From positions 124,001 to 188,000 of the forward strand of contig NZ_AP019784.1 in assembly GCF_019670005.1 (NCBI RefSeq): a stretch of 64,000 nt of DNA, given 5' to 3'. Shown one piece after another: positions 18,028 through 27,026 of this stretch. The stretch's first letter is position 1. Every line of letters starts with the position of its first letter. The position numbers were made by a program, and so were the translations under genes. The notes below the pieces were generated by a model, which worked only from the letters and a program-made list of their open reading frames with translations, was not told where the DNA came from and ran no database searches. This DNA is from Methylomagnum ishizawai (lineage in GTDB: Bacteria > Pseudomonadota > Gammaproteobacteria > Methylococcales > Methylococcaceae).

Positions 18028-19773
18028 TCAATTGGTAACTATATCGCTTTTTCGAAGGCCAAGGGCCGATAAAGGAAACCGTTCAGCCATTCTTTGGGTG
18101 AACTCCTGCTTGGCCTCCATGGGTTTGTTGGCTTCTATACAGCGATTCGCCAAAGTACGCCCCAGGTCAACCATTTTGAAACTCTCCTGCAAGGATAACC
18201 GCCATGCATAATACAAGGCATTTTGATCTATCCACCACTTATTGCTGGCCCCGGTAGGATCGTAGATTTTCCAGAAGTATCGGGCCACGGCGTTCAAAAA
18301 CCATTCGCTTCCGGCCCCGGGCATAAATATCGAAGACGTCGCAAAAACCTTGTACCAAGGGTACTCCAAATGATGGTCTCCAGGGTTGAGCTTGACGGCC
18401 ACATCAGCGTATTTGAGTTCCCGCACCCCGGCGCGTGGATCCTTGATAAAAACAGCATCGATATCGGCGATTACGGTAGGCTTCTTGGTAACCCGCAATA
18501 GGTCTCGGGCGAATAAAAACCTTGCGGTCGCATAGTAGGGCCGGGGCAAAGGAAAGGATACTCGCTCATCGGTGGTCGACAACCTGATCCAGGGTACCGC
18601 GTCCCTAATCCTGTCCAAGGCGGCGGCGCTATCCTGGTTTGGATTAATGATATGTAGGTGGATAGGCACATCACCACAGGTATGCAATACCGAACTAACA
18701 AAGTTTTCTACGAATAGCCCCACATATCTGGCATCGGCAGCAGCCAAGATAATATATTCATCTTCATCCTTGACCGGAATATCCATCGCTCCTTTGAAAG
18801 CATGCTCGTCATCGGGAGACGGTGCTTTATCCTCGCCTTTCAACAAGCTAAAACTACTACTTCCCAAGGCTAGGACGTTCAGTTCGCCTATTTTCTCATC
18901 CACCTTGGAAAAACAAGCTTCTGCCTCCTCCAACCGATCCTCGTTGAAAGCGATCAACCCCAAGTTTAACCAATACCAGGACTCGGTTGCGTCGCCATTC
19001 GATAATAGCAAGCCAAGCTTCTCTTTGGCCTCTTGAAGACCATACACACGCCTGATCAATTCCGCATGCATCAATCTCGCGGCCTTGCCAAGCGGAGAAC
19101 CGGGGTCCGCATGCTCGGAAGCCTTCTTGAATAAACCCTCCGCGTGGGCATAGCTACCCTTTTCAAACGCCAGATTCGCGAGATGAAATTCTGCCCAAGC
19201 CCAATCCCCAACCGCCTCGACGGCCTGGGATAAAACCTGCATTGGCAAGTAAGGCCGCACCAAGGTCTTTTCCGGATTCAATGTGGCGCTACTATCGAAC
19301 CAATATTTCGCTTCGATATACCGACCCAGTAAAACCAAACATAATCCATATTGTCTACGATAATCTTCTGCCGTTCCGTCGAGTTCGCAGGCTTTAGCGA
19401 AAGCGGGTTCGGCCAGGGAATATTGCTTCATCCGAAACAAGGCCAACGCATATGCATCCAGGCAAGCCGGGTCGTTTGGAAATTTTTCCAGGCCAAGCAC
19501 CGAAACGATGAGCGAGTTTGCGGATAGCCTCTGTTCCAATAGGAGTTGGGCCATTAATTTGATCTTCCATTGCGGGCAGTCTGGGGTTTTAGCGGCGGTG
19601 ATAAAATACTCAGATGCCCTGGGATAGTCGCCCATCTTATAATATAGCCTACCCACTTGGAACAGCAGTTCCGAATCGTTCACGGATAAACTGGCTGAAT
19701 TAGCTTGGCAAAGCCGCATGGCTTCCTGGTATTGGCCAACATCTATGAGTTGCCTGAGGTTATCGACATCCAT
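18028..19773 (-). CDS. TPR protein with a glycosyltransferase-like C-terminal domain
   Basis: 581 residues. The first ~330 form tetratricopeptide-like helical repeats (for example LLFQVGRLYYKMGDYPRASEYFITAA). The C-terminal ~240 look like a GT-A nucleotide-sugar transferase: it starts DEYIILAAADARYVGLFVENFVSSV, has the metal-binding-type motif VIADIDAVFI, and ends with a helix WWIDQNALYYAWRL that resembles GT8/GT77-type enzymes. TPR plus transferase suggests action on a protein or on a complex of glycan enzymes; this is inference. No good ribosome-binding site precedes the ATG. It lies 70 bp ahead of the methyltransferase and shares its low GC. Confidence 0.8.
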   Translation of the reverse strand: MDVDNLRQLIDVGQYQEAMRLCQANSASLSVNDSELLFQVGRLYYKMGDYPRASEYFITAAKTPDCPQWKIKLMAQLLLEQRLSANSLIVSVLGLEKFPNDPACLDAYALALFRMKQYSLAEPAFAKACELDGTAEDYRRQYGLCLVLLGRYIEAKYWFDSSATLNPEKTLVRPYLPMQVLSQAVEAVGDWAWAEFHLANLAFEKGSYAHAEGLFKKASEHADPGSPLGKAARLMHAELIRRVYGLQEAKEKLGLLLSNGDATESWYWLNLGLIAFNEDRLEEAEACFSKVDEKIGELNVLALGSSSFSLLKGEDKAPSPDDEHAFKGAMDIPVKDEDEYIILAAADARYVGLFVENFVSSVLHTCGDVPIHLHIINPNQDSAAALDRIRDAVPWIRLSTTDERVSFPLPRPYYATARFLFARDLLRVTKKPTVIADIDAVFIKDPRAGVRELKYADVAVKLNPGDHHLEYPWYKVFATSSIFMPGAGSEWFLNAVARYFWKIYDPTGASNKWWIDQNALYYAWRLSLQESFKMVDLGRTLANRCIEANKPMEAKQEFTQRMAERFPLSALGLRKSDIVTN

Positions 19774-19915
19774 GGTATGAATTAGGTAAAGAGGTTAATC
19801 ATTCAAAAAGGGGCATCTATGCCAGGCAAACGGGCAGGCTTCCGGCCAAAGCCGAGCCACTCCGGCATATGCCTTTAAAACGGGTGATATTCATCATCTC
19901 AAAGCCTGGCCCATA

Positions 19916-20359
19916 TTACATCACAGTAATTTTCGAGGACACCCAATCATCACCTACCGCCACATCTATAGTGCGTTCGCCGGTTACCCCTAAGGAAATC
20001 ACCAAGACACCGGATGCGTCAATCCGGCCGACAGGGTATTTTTTATCGGCGAGGACGCACGAACCCGCCACGAGGTTTTCGGTGCGTACCTCGAACGGCT
20101 CCGAAGCTTTCACGCTTGCGGGAATGATAATTCTAGGTATTACGGCTTCCGGTTGCAGGGCGGAACTGGTTTCATCTGCCAAAATCTCGGCACCGGATTG
20201 GGTCATTTCCAATATCACGGTTTCATCCACGGCAGGCTGTTCGATAGCAGCACCGACTTCCGCGCTCTCCTGCCGCGGTTCCATGGAGCGGTTTTTAGCC
20301 CGCCAGATCACCACAGCGGCACTGATAACGCCAATAACAATAATGCCTTCCAAAATCAT
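19916..20359 (-). CDS. Small membrane-anchored protein, unknown
   Basis: 147 residues. One N-terminal membrane helix (ILEGIIVIGVISAAVVIW) is followed by basic residues (RAKNRS), an acidic linker, and a ~70-residue beta domain (VIPRIIIPASVKASEPFEVRTENLVAGSCVL, then VLVISLGVTGERTIDVAVGDDW). The outer domain resembles an Ig-like fold in strand pattern only. The positive-inside rule places the domain in the cytoplasm if the helix is N-out, so topology is open. No family recognised. It sits between TPR-GT and pyruvyltransferase genes and is probably part of the same glycan block. Confidence 0.6.
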   Translation of the reverse strand: MILEGIIVIGVISAAVVIWRAKNRSMEPRQESAEVGAAIEQPAVDETVILEMTQSGAEILADETSSALQPEAVIPRIIIPASVKASEPFEVRTENLVAGSCVLADKKYPVGRIDASGVLVISLGVTGERTIDVAVGDDWVSSKITVM

Positions 20360-20490
20360 GATCGATCTCTGTCAAAAGCCTACCAAACTTTGATAATCCC
20401 GGCTTCCAATCCCAACCTATGGATTATCTATGCCCAGGAAACTCGGCATGGCTATTTTTAGGCCATGTTCCCATTCTATGTCCAAACCAT

Positions 20491-21534
20491 TCAATCCGAT
20501 TTGAGCCGGACCTGTCTGGCGTTCAGTATCGCCACATCCACCTTGGTTTTTAGATCATATAATCCTTTGGTAGAGGATTCATAAATTCCATCAAGATCCA
20601 ATTCTGGGAAGGCATAGATCGAATCAACGCTCTCGAACAAACGGGCGTTGGTATGGTGGATGATGTAGTTTTCTATACCCAGTTTACGGTAAAGGTTCAC
20701 GAACTTATCGGTGGTAATGAGCGCGAAGGTGGGGATGCCATGCATGAGCGCGGCGATGCAGCCATGGAATTTCATGCTGTAGACCGCGTCCACCCCATCG
20801 AAGGCGTGCAGCAAATCGACATCGCTTTGCCGGACCACCACATCGACCCGGTCGGAATCCAGGCATTCCAGCTTTTCCACCGCGGTCAGGTCGTAATCGA
20901 GCTCCTTGCCGGTGCCGAGCATGATGAAACGCAGGGCATAGCCTTGTTGCAACAGGAAATGCACGAATTCCTTCATCTTGCAGTCGGGTTTGTTCTGGCC
21001 GCCGCGCAATACGATGCCTATGCGCTCCACCGAGGTTTTGGGTTGGTAGCGGAAATCCACGGTATCCAACAGGCTGAACACGATATCGTCGGCAAAAACC
21101 GCCTCGACATGGGGTTTGATATTCTTGTTCACCCATTCCACGCCCTCGATATCGCGGACGCAGACATTGCGTATCGCTTCCGAGCGCAGGAACTTCTTCA
21201 TATTATTGCAGGCGGTTTCGTCGTAGCCGGTCCAAGTGGGCACTCCGACCCCATGGATGAATACCGGCACTTGTAGGAATTCCTCCAGGAAATATTGGTT
21301 GGCCACATCGTAGCCGGGGATCAGCAAATCGCCGCCGCCGATAATGATGGCGTCGTAGCGTTCGGCGATGGCGTCGAGGCGGCTATCCCGGTATTTACGC
21401 ATCAGGGCGCCGCTCCTGCCGAGCAGGTCCATGCGGTATTCGTTCACCGGGAAAATCCGCCGGAATGCTTGCAAGAATAATTCGTCGCCGAAATTGCCGT
21501 GGCCGTAGTATCCAACGATGCCGAGTCTTTTCAT
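20491..21534 (-). CDS. Polysaccharide pyruvyl transferase family protein
   Basis: 347 residues. The N-terminus has the family pattern GYYGHGNFGDELFLQAF, then AIIIGGGDLLIPGYD. The second half has RIGIVLRGGQNK and YSMKFHGCIAALMHGIPTFAL, the typical sugar-nucleotide/PEP enzyme signature with the conserved KFHG...H. The family adds pyruvate ketals from PEP to hexoses of exopolysaccharides, or in some members has other transferase roles. It precedes a glycosyltransferase gene by 93 bp in the same direction. AAGG precedes the ATG at 21534. Confidence 0.88.
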   Translation of the reverse strand: MKRLGIVGYYGHGNFGDELFLQAFRRIFPVNEYRMDLLGRSGALMRKYRDSRLDAIAERYDAIIIGGGDLLIPGYDVANQYFLEEFLQVPVFIHGVGVPTWTGYDETACNNMKKFLRSEAIRNVCVRDIEGVEWVNKNIKPHVEAVFADDIVFSLLDTVDFRYQPKTSVERIGIVLRGGQNKPDCKMKEFVHFLLQQGYALRFIMLGTGKELDYDLTAVEKLECLDSDRVDVVVRQSDVDLLHAFDGVDAVYSMKFHGCIAALMHGIPTFALITTDKFVNLYRKLGIENYIIHHTNARLFESVDSIYAFPELDLDGIYESSTKGLYDLKTKVDVAILNARQVRLKSD

Positions 21535-21627
21535 GGTATAGCCTTTGAATGGAAGCCGGTTCCGCCAGGATACCGGCTTGATAGGTAAGCATTGTGACGG
21601 GGGATATTTCCACCCCCTGGATGGGAA

Positions 21628-22749
21628 TCAGGTTTCCGGTTTGAACAGGGCGTTGAGGGCGCGTATCTGGAGCGCCTGATATTCGGCGAATACCTCCCTC
21701 GAATTCCGCTGTAAAACCTCGACCGCCGCGCCGCCTTCCGCCACCAATCCGGCGAGCCGCGCCGCGAGGCTTTCCAGGGTTTCGCAGCGGTGTTCGGGGT
21801 GGGGACTGGCGATGCCGGTGAAGCCATCGACCGTCGACAACACCCCGGTCCCGAACGATAGGGCTTCCACCGTCTTGATCTTGAGCCCGGTGCCGCCGAG
21901 CATCGGATTGAGGGCGATATCGACCTGGGCGTAGAAATCGTCCACCCGCTCCACCATCCCCAGGGGCCGGAACGGACCGAGCCCGTCCTTGGGTATTTTG
22001 CCGCAAATCGGCCCGGCCAGCAGGAAATCGGCTTGGGCGGCCAAATCCGGATAGGCGGCGAGGGCGTCCACCAGTTTCTCGAAGCCGTTCACGTTCCAGG
22101 GGTTGGAACTGGCGAGATAGCCCACGGCGACCCGCCCACGCGGCCTGGGCGCGGCTTGGCGCTTGGGAGTGATGAAACCGACGGTCTCGACCCTGGGCAG
22201 TCCCAAGGCCCGGTAATGGTCGCGCTCCTGGTCCTGGATGGCGATGACCAGATCGGCGCGGCGGAGTCCGCGCAGGTCTTCCTCGACCGTGGTGTAGAAC
22301 CATTCGGGCGGCATCCCGGCCTCGATGGAACGCAGGTGGCGGTCGCCGAACACGTCGTGGGTATCGACGACCTTGAACACCCCGTCCGGCAGCGCTTCCA
22401 GCACCCCGGAGAACCAGACGTAGTTCACCAGCACCAGGCGGTAGTTCCAGCGCCGGTGCAATTCGGCGGCGAGGTCGCCGACGCGGGGATCGTACCAGTC
22501 GTCGATAGCGTAATGGTCTTCCCGCGACATCTGGCCGCCCGAAGGCAGGTCGCAGGGCAGGCTGTAGAAATAATCCCAATCGGCGGACATGTCCTCGCGC
22601 TGCTGGGGGTCCAGCCCCTCCAGCGGATAGTAGAGGAAATGCACACGGTAACCCAGGGCTTGCAGGCAGCGCCCCATGCGGTGGATGCGGGCGCTGTTGC
22701 CTTGGAATTGGGGATGGCTGGGAATCGGGGAAACGATCAGGCAATGCAT
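21628..22749 (-). CDS. Glycosyltransferase, GT4-type
   Basis: 373 residues with a GT-B fold: N-terminal HIRMGRCLQALGYRVHFLYYPLEG-type acceptor half, and a donor half with VAVGYLASSNPWNV, then AQVDIALNPMLGGTGLKIKTVEALSFGTGVLSTVDG, where the Glu is the usual donor-binding residue. It starts only 3 bp after the stop of the gene at 22753, so translation is coupled. Donor and acceptor sugars are unknown. Confidence 0.88.
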   Translation of the reverse strand: MHCLIVSPIPSHPQFQGNSARIHRMGRCLQALGYRVHFLYYPLEGLDPQQREDMSADWDYFYSLPCDLPSGGQMSREDHYAIDDWYDPRVGDLAAELHRRWNYRLVLVNYVWFSGVLEALPDGVFKVVDTHDVFGDRHLRSIEAGMPPEWFYTTVEEDLRGLRRADLVIAIQDQERDHYRALGLPRVETVGFITPKRQAAPRPRGRVAVGYLASSNPWNVNGFEKLVDALAAYPDLAAQADFLLAGPICGKIPKDGLGPFRPLGMVERVDDFYAQVDIALNPMLGGTGLKIKTVEALSFGTGVLSTVDGFTGIASPHPEHRCETLESLAARLAGLVAEGGAAVEVLQRNSREVFAEYQALQIRALNALFKPET

Positions 22750-22752
22750 GGT

Positions 22753-23943
22753 TCAGTGGTCCCCGCGCTCGATCTCGATATCCATCAGGGCCAAGCCCAG
22801 GCGGCGTGGATCGTCGGGGTTGATGTAGTAGGTTTCGGAATGGGTGAACAGGATTTCGGCGACGGGCCGGAAACGGGCCAAACCGGCCACGAATTCCCCG
22901 GCCAGGCCGATATCGTGTTCGCCCTGCTCGATGGCGAGTTCCAACGGTTGGCCGTTGACGAACACCCGCAGGGTATCCAGCACCCGCCGGTCGGCGACCT
23001 TGAGCAGGCGGCAGGCCAGCCGGTAGCGCCCTGGGCGGATCAAGGGGATCCGCGCCGTGGCGCAAGGCTTGGGACCGGTCCAACGCCAGCGCAAATCCTC
23101 CCAGCTCTCGGCGGGATAGAACCCCGCGCTATCGGGGATTTCATCGGCTTGCAGATGGATGCGGGCCGGGACCGCGGGGGGACGCCGGTATTCGCCGAGG
23201 TAGGCCCAGGCCGCCCGGTCCCGCGCCGCCGCGAAGCTGGCCGCCGTGGCGGCCTCCCCGTCGGCGTCGAGCAGGGCCAGGGCCAAGCCCGCCGGCAGTC
23301 CCAGGAACACCGTCTCCCGCCAATCGCGGAGGGCGGTTTCGATCCCGTCGCGGCTATCCAGCGGGGTGAGCGCCGAATCGTGCAGGAGATAGCCCGCCGC
23401 CGCCAGGGTTCCGGCCACGGCCAGCAGTTCGGCGGTGGCGGCGGTGATCGATCCCGGCCTTTCGCGGGCGATGAGCAAGGCCGGACGGGCGCTGGCCAAA
23501 TGCCGCGCCGCCCCGCTTACCAAGCCCGCCGCGCCGTGGATATCGGTGAGGATCAAGCCAAGGCCCAGGGCGGGATCGAGCGCTTCGTCCAGGACGTGGC
23601 CCCGCCGCAACCGGGGCCGCGACCCCAGGCCATGGGCGATATCCCCGACATCGAGCCAATCGCGCCCGGCCCCGTCCAGCAAGGCCGGCACCGTCCCGGA
23701 ATCCCAGGGACCTTGCGGCCAAGCGGCGGAACCCGCAAAACCGGGGAACAGATAGAGTTCGGCGTCGGTGTTGCGCCTCAGCCAGTCCAGGATCGGCGAG
23801 GCCGGATCGGTCGCGCAGACCGCCGCCCGCCAAGGCCCATGGATGCGGAACAAAGCGGGCAACAAGCCCAGCCCGGCCCCGCCGAAATAGGGCAGGCGGT
23901 CGGTTTCGGCCAGCATCCGCCAAGTCAGTTGGTTCGGGTTCAT
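22753..23943 (-). CDS. Unrecognised two-part protein of the glycan operon
   Basis: 396 residues. The N-terminal ~260 are Ala/Leu-rich with alternating strands and helices, without a clear nucleotide-binding motif. The C-terminal ~130 (GFYPAESWEDLRWRWTGPKPCATARIPLIRPGRYRLACRLLK...RVFVNGQPLEL) look like a carbohydrate-associated beta sandwich often found beside glycosyl- and methyltransferases. The ATG at 23943 overlaps the stop of the upstream glycosyltransferase (ATGA), which supports this start over the longer open frame to 24381. Function unknown; a glycan-binding or assembly factor is possible. Confidence 0.6.
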   Translation of the reverse strand: MNPNQLTWRMLAETDRLPYFGGAGLGLLPALFRIHGPWRAAVCATDPASPILDWLRRNTDAELYLFPGFAGSAAWPQGPWDSGTVPALLDGAGRDWLDVGDIAHGLGSRPRLRRGHVLDEALDPALGLGLILTDIHGAAGLVSGAARHLASARPALLIARERPGSITAATAELLAVAGTLAAAGYLLHDSALTPLDSRDGIETALRDWRETVFLGLPAGLALALLDADGEAATAASFAAARDRAAWAYLGEYRRPPAVPARIHLQADEIPDSAGFYPAESWEDLRWRWTGPKPCATARIPLIRPGRYRLACRLLKVADRRVLDTLRVFVNGQPLELAIEQGEHDIGLAGEFVAGLARFRPVAEILFTHSETYYINPDDPRRLGLALMDIEIERGDH

Positions 23944-25781
23944 GCCACCGCCTCCGGTTGGTTGGGCGCGACCGGCGTCGGCGGACGCGGCGCGATGAAT
24001 TCGGACACCTTCACCGCCTGCCAACACGCCTCGAAGGGCGGTTCCGCCGCCGGGGTCCCCGTGCTGAAATCGATGCCGGGCGCGACATCGGAAGGACCGC
24101 CCAAAGCCCGCTTCAGCGGTTTGAAACCGGCACGGGCGATCTCCGCCTCGATCCGGCGCGGATCGTCCAGCATGCCGGAAACCGCGGCCTCCCCGCGCAC
24201 CAGATCGACCACTAGCACCCCGCCGAACGCCAGGGCGTGGTTGAGCGCCGCCAGCGCGGCCTGGAAGGCCGGGGCCGCGGGTTCGCGGGCGGCGTAGAGC
24301 GCGGCGTCGGCCCCGCGCTCCGGCGGGTTCTCCGCCAAGCGGGCGGTTTGCCCGGCGCGATAGCCATAATGGTCCAGCCAAACGGTCCGGGCCTCGGATT
24401 CGTCGCCCGCCAGCACCAAGCGGCTATGGGCCTGGGCTTCCGGCAGCAGGGCTTCCCGCGCCCAGGCCTGTCCCGGCGGCGGCGGACCGGCCCGGCCCAA
24501 GAGCGCCTGCAAGGGGCGCAACCCCAACAGCCGGTGCGGGGCTGGCACGCCCCAGGCCTGGTCGGGCCGCGCCCTGGCCTCCGACAAGGCGTCGCGGTAC
24601 GCCGCCGCCGAGCGGGCGATGGCATGGCGGTCCCTGAGGAAGCGCTTGGCGCGGTGGCCGATCTCCTCGCGCAAGGCCGGGTTATGGATGGTCTCCAACA
24701 AGGCCGCCGTCAAACTCGCGTCGAAATGTTCGGACCAGGGCACCTTGACGCAGACATCGTCCGGCAATTCGGCGAAGGGGCCGTGATCGACCACCACCAC
24801 GCAGGCACCGCAACCCAGGGCGCGGATCAAGGTGCCGCTGGTTTCGCCGCCGGTGGGATAGCGCAGGTTGACGACCAGGTCGGCGGCGGCGATGCAATCG
24901 AAGAACGCGGCCTCGTCCAGGTAATCGGTGACGATGACCACATCCTCCAAATCGTAATGGACGATGGCCGCGTCCACATCGAATTGGTCCGGCAGACGCG
25001 CCCCGGCCAGCACGTAGCGGAACGGCGGCAATTGGTCGCGGAGGGCGGCGAGGCAGCGCAGGACGGCGTCGATCTGTTTGGCCTTGGTGATGAAACCCAG
25101 CGAGAGCAGGACCAGTTCGGCGTCTTCGAGTCCGAGCTTGGCGCGGACCTCCTGGCGGTCCAGTCCATCCACCCGCTTGACCACCGGGGTGAGGTGGTGG
25201 GGGATGAGGTAGGCCGGGGTATCGGGGCTTTGGGCCTTGGCCTTGAAGTAGGCGAAGGCCGAATGGACCACCACGCCCTGGGCCCGCGCCAACAGGGTGC
25301 GGGTCAACGGCAGTTCGTAGAACATCGCCCGCTCGCGCCAGCGGTAGCGCTCGAATTGCTCGCCGAGCAAGCGCCCCGCCGCCCCGTACTCGCGTTCCAA
25401 CAAGGCCGTATAGGCCGCGAAATCGCCATAGCGCAGGGTCGCGCAATCCATCAGGTGGTGCAGGGACACATCGTGCAACACCACCACGCCGGGCCGTTCC
25501 AGCATGATCGGCAGCATGTAGACATGGTCCGGGTTGTTGCCGACATGGTAGAGGTGGACATGGTCGGCGTAGTCCTCGGACCGGGCCAGATACTCGGCCA
25601 GGAACACCGTCGCGATGCCGTCCCAGCCCGGACCCCGGCTGGGCGCGGGGTGGTTGTCCTCCAGGACCACGGTGACTTCGAAGTCCTGGGCGTGCCAGGG
25701 CAGGATTTCGTGGGTGTAATCGGCGATGCCGTTCTCGCGTGGCGGCAGCGGCGAAAACACCGCCAGTTTGGGTTTGACCAT
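23940..25781 (-). CDS. GT4 glycosyltransferase with a C-terminal half-methyltransferase-like region
   Basis: 613 residues from the ATG at 25781. The first ~400 are a GT-B enzyme: LAVFSPLPPRENGIADYTHEIL at the start, LVLLSLGFITKAKQID at the donor half, and AADLVVNLRYPTGGETSGTLIRALGCGACVVVVDHG with the conserved Glu. Residues ~410-600 contain ALNHALAFGGVLVVDLVRGEAA and IARAGFKPL, which resemble the second half of a SAM methyltransferase, but no SAM-binding glycine loop is present. This tail may be a relic or a scaffold. The gene starts 10 bp after the end of the gene at 25792 and overlaps the next one. Confidence 0.82.
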   Translation of the reverse strand: MVKPKLAVFSPLPPRENGIADYTHEILPWHAQDFEVTVVLEDNHPAPSRGPGWDGIATVFLAEYLARSEDYADHVHLYHVGNNPDHVYMLPIMLERPGVVVLHDVSLHHLMDCATLRYGDFAAYTALLEREYGAAGRLLGEQFERYRWRERAMFYELPLTRTLLARAQGVVVHSAFAYFKAKAQSPDTPAYLIPHHLTPVVKRVDGLDRQEVRAKLGLEDAELVLLSLGFITKAKQIDAVLRCLAALRDQLPPFRYVLAGARLPDQFDVDAAIVHYDLEDVVIVTDYLDEAAFFDCIAAADLVVNLRYPTGGETSGTLIRALGCGACVVVVDHGPFAELPDDVCVKVPWSEHFDASLTAALLETIHNPALREEIGHRAKRFLRDRHAIARSAAAYRDALSEARARPDQAWGVPAPHRLLGLRPLQALLGRAGPPPPGQAWAREALLPEAQAHSRLVLAGDESEARTVWLDHYGYRAGQTARLAENPPERGADAALYAAREPAAPAFQAALAALNHALAFGGVLVVDLVRGEAAVSGMLDDPRRIEAEIARAGFKPLKRALGGPSDVAPGIDFSTGTPAAEPPFEACWQAVKVSEFIAPRPPTPVAPNQPEAVA

Positions 25782-25791
25782 GGCCACCACG

Positions 25792-26997
25792 CTAGCCGCT
25801 CCTTTTGCGGCGGGTGCCCGCGCCGGTGGCCGGGACCGCGCCGGCCTGGGTTTCCGCGTCCGCATCCGCCACCACGGCGGGAACCTCGTCCGTATCGGAC
25901 CCAGGTGCCACATCTTCCACCAAGGCCGGAACCGCGTCGGCCTGGACTTCCGCGTCCACTAACGCGACCGGAGCCTCGCCCGCATCGGACCCAAGTTCTA
26001 CATCTTCCGCCACAGATGGAACCGCGTCGGCCTGGACTTCCGCATCCACTAACGCGACCGGAGCCTCGCCCGTATCGCGCTCAATTCCCTCTTCCTCCAC
26101 CGCGTCCGCGTCGGCGGCTCCGGGCAAGGGTTCGGCATAATACCGGGTCGGCATCCCCAGCGCGGCCTTCTTGACTTCCTGCAACTCCCGCTCGAAAGCG
26201 TCGCGTTGGATGCTGTAGAACGCCTCGAAACGGCCTAGCAATTCGCGCGCCAAGGTTTCGAAGGTGGCCGGGAACTCGGCCAGCCGCTTGTCGAGCGTGG
26301 ATGTGACTTCCCGGATGCGCAGGATTTCCGTGATCAAGGTATTGGCCGCGCTCGGCCCGAACAACACCGGGCTATTGGCGAGTTCGTAGCCGCTATCCAC
26401 CACCCGGACCCGTAGCGAATGCACCCGGCCATCGACCAGGTCGTAGGTCAGGGGCAATTCGAAACCGCTATTGCCGCCTTCGGGATGTTGTCCCTGCACA
26501 TCCCCGCGATAACGGCTGGCCAGGGCCGTCGCGATCACCCGGTCGCCATCCAGCAACTCCACCTCGACCTCGTCCTCGGGGAAGGTCAGGTTGAACACCC
26601 AGCCGACCATCATGCCATCGCGGATACCATCGATATACCCCTTGTAGTCATTCAGCAAGGGCTTGGGCAATATCCCGATGAACTCGGACCGCGAGCGGAT
26701 GGAGAGCTGGCCGGCCAAAGCGGTTTCCTGGCCCACGACCCTGGCCCAGATATTCAAGGGATAGTCGCCCCTGGGCAGGGTTTCCGGGATCACCGAAAAC
26801 GTGTGCATCCCGTTGCCCTTGCGCTGTTTCACCAGGTCCAGGGAAAATCCGTCCGCCAGCGTCCTGGCGATCACCACGCCATTGCAAATCACCTCCACCT
26901 CGACCGGGTCGTAGGGTTTGCCGCTATCCCAAGCCCATCCCTCGAAACCTTCGCTACCCAGCGATTGCAACTCGCCTTCTATCGTGGATTCCATCAT
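25792..26997 (-). CDS. Protein with two GWxxD beta domains, coiled coil and acidic repeat tail
   Basis: 401 residues, no signal peptide. Two copies of a ~100-residue beta domain (GWAWDSGKPYDPVEVEV near residue 20; GWVFNLTFPEDEVEVEL near 130, ending LANSPVLF) match the N-terminus of the methyltransferase at 16639. A helical, probably coiled-coil region follows (~225-285). The last ~110 residues are Ala/Val/Asp/Glu-rich and contain a 30-residue repeat with GEAPVALVDAEVQADAVP, ending in a basic RRKRSG. I infer a glycan-binding or scaffold protein for the operon. It is not a recognisable enzyme. Confidence 0.7.
   Translation of the reverse strand: MMESTIEGELQSLGSEGFEGWAWDSGKPYDPVEVEVICNGVVIARTLADGFSLDLVKQRKGNGMHTFSVIPETLPRGDYPLNIWARVVGQETALAGQLSIRSRSEFIGILPKPLLNDYKGYIDGIRDGMMVGWVFNLTFPEDEVEVELLDGDRVIATALASRYRGDVQGQHPEGGNSGFELPLTYDLVDGRVHSLRVRVVDSGYELANSPVLFGPSAANTLITEILRIREVTSTLDKRLAEFPATFETLARELLGRFEAFYSIQRDAFERELQEVKKAALGMPTRYYAEPLPGAADADAVEEEGIERDTGEAPVALVDAEVQADAVPSVAEDVELGSDAGEAPVALVDAEVQADAVPALVEDVAPGSDTDEVPAVVADADAETQAGAVPATGAGTRRKRSG
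25832..26085. repeat. Tandem repeat of about 90 bp inside the GWxxD protein gene
   Basis: The segment starting ACCGCGTCGGCCTGGACTTC at 25931 recurs at 26021 with only a few changes, a period of exactly 90 bp (30 codons). A more diverged third copy starts near 25835. The repeat preserves frame and encodes the acidic tail, so copy number could vary between strains. Confidence 0.75.
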
Positions 26998-27026
26998 TCA
27001 AATACCTTGCTTAGATTTATATGCAC

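Noticed and set aside
22033-24297. 754-codon plus-strand open frame across the GT4 and unknown genes
   Set aside because: Spans two coupled minus-strand genes antisense; no domain; the minus-strand genes have overlap-coupled starts.
24237-26174. 645-codon plus-strand open frame antisense to the glycosyltransferase at 23940
   Set aside because: Same reason; ends in a Pro/Arg repeat that is the complement of the acidic 90-bp repeat.
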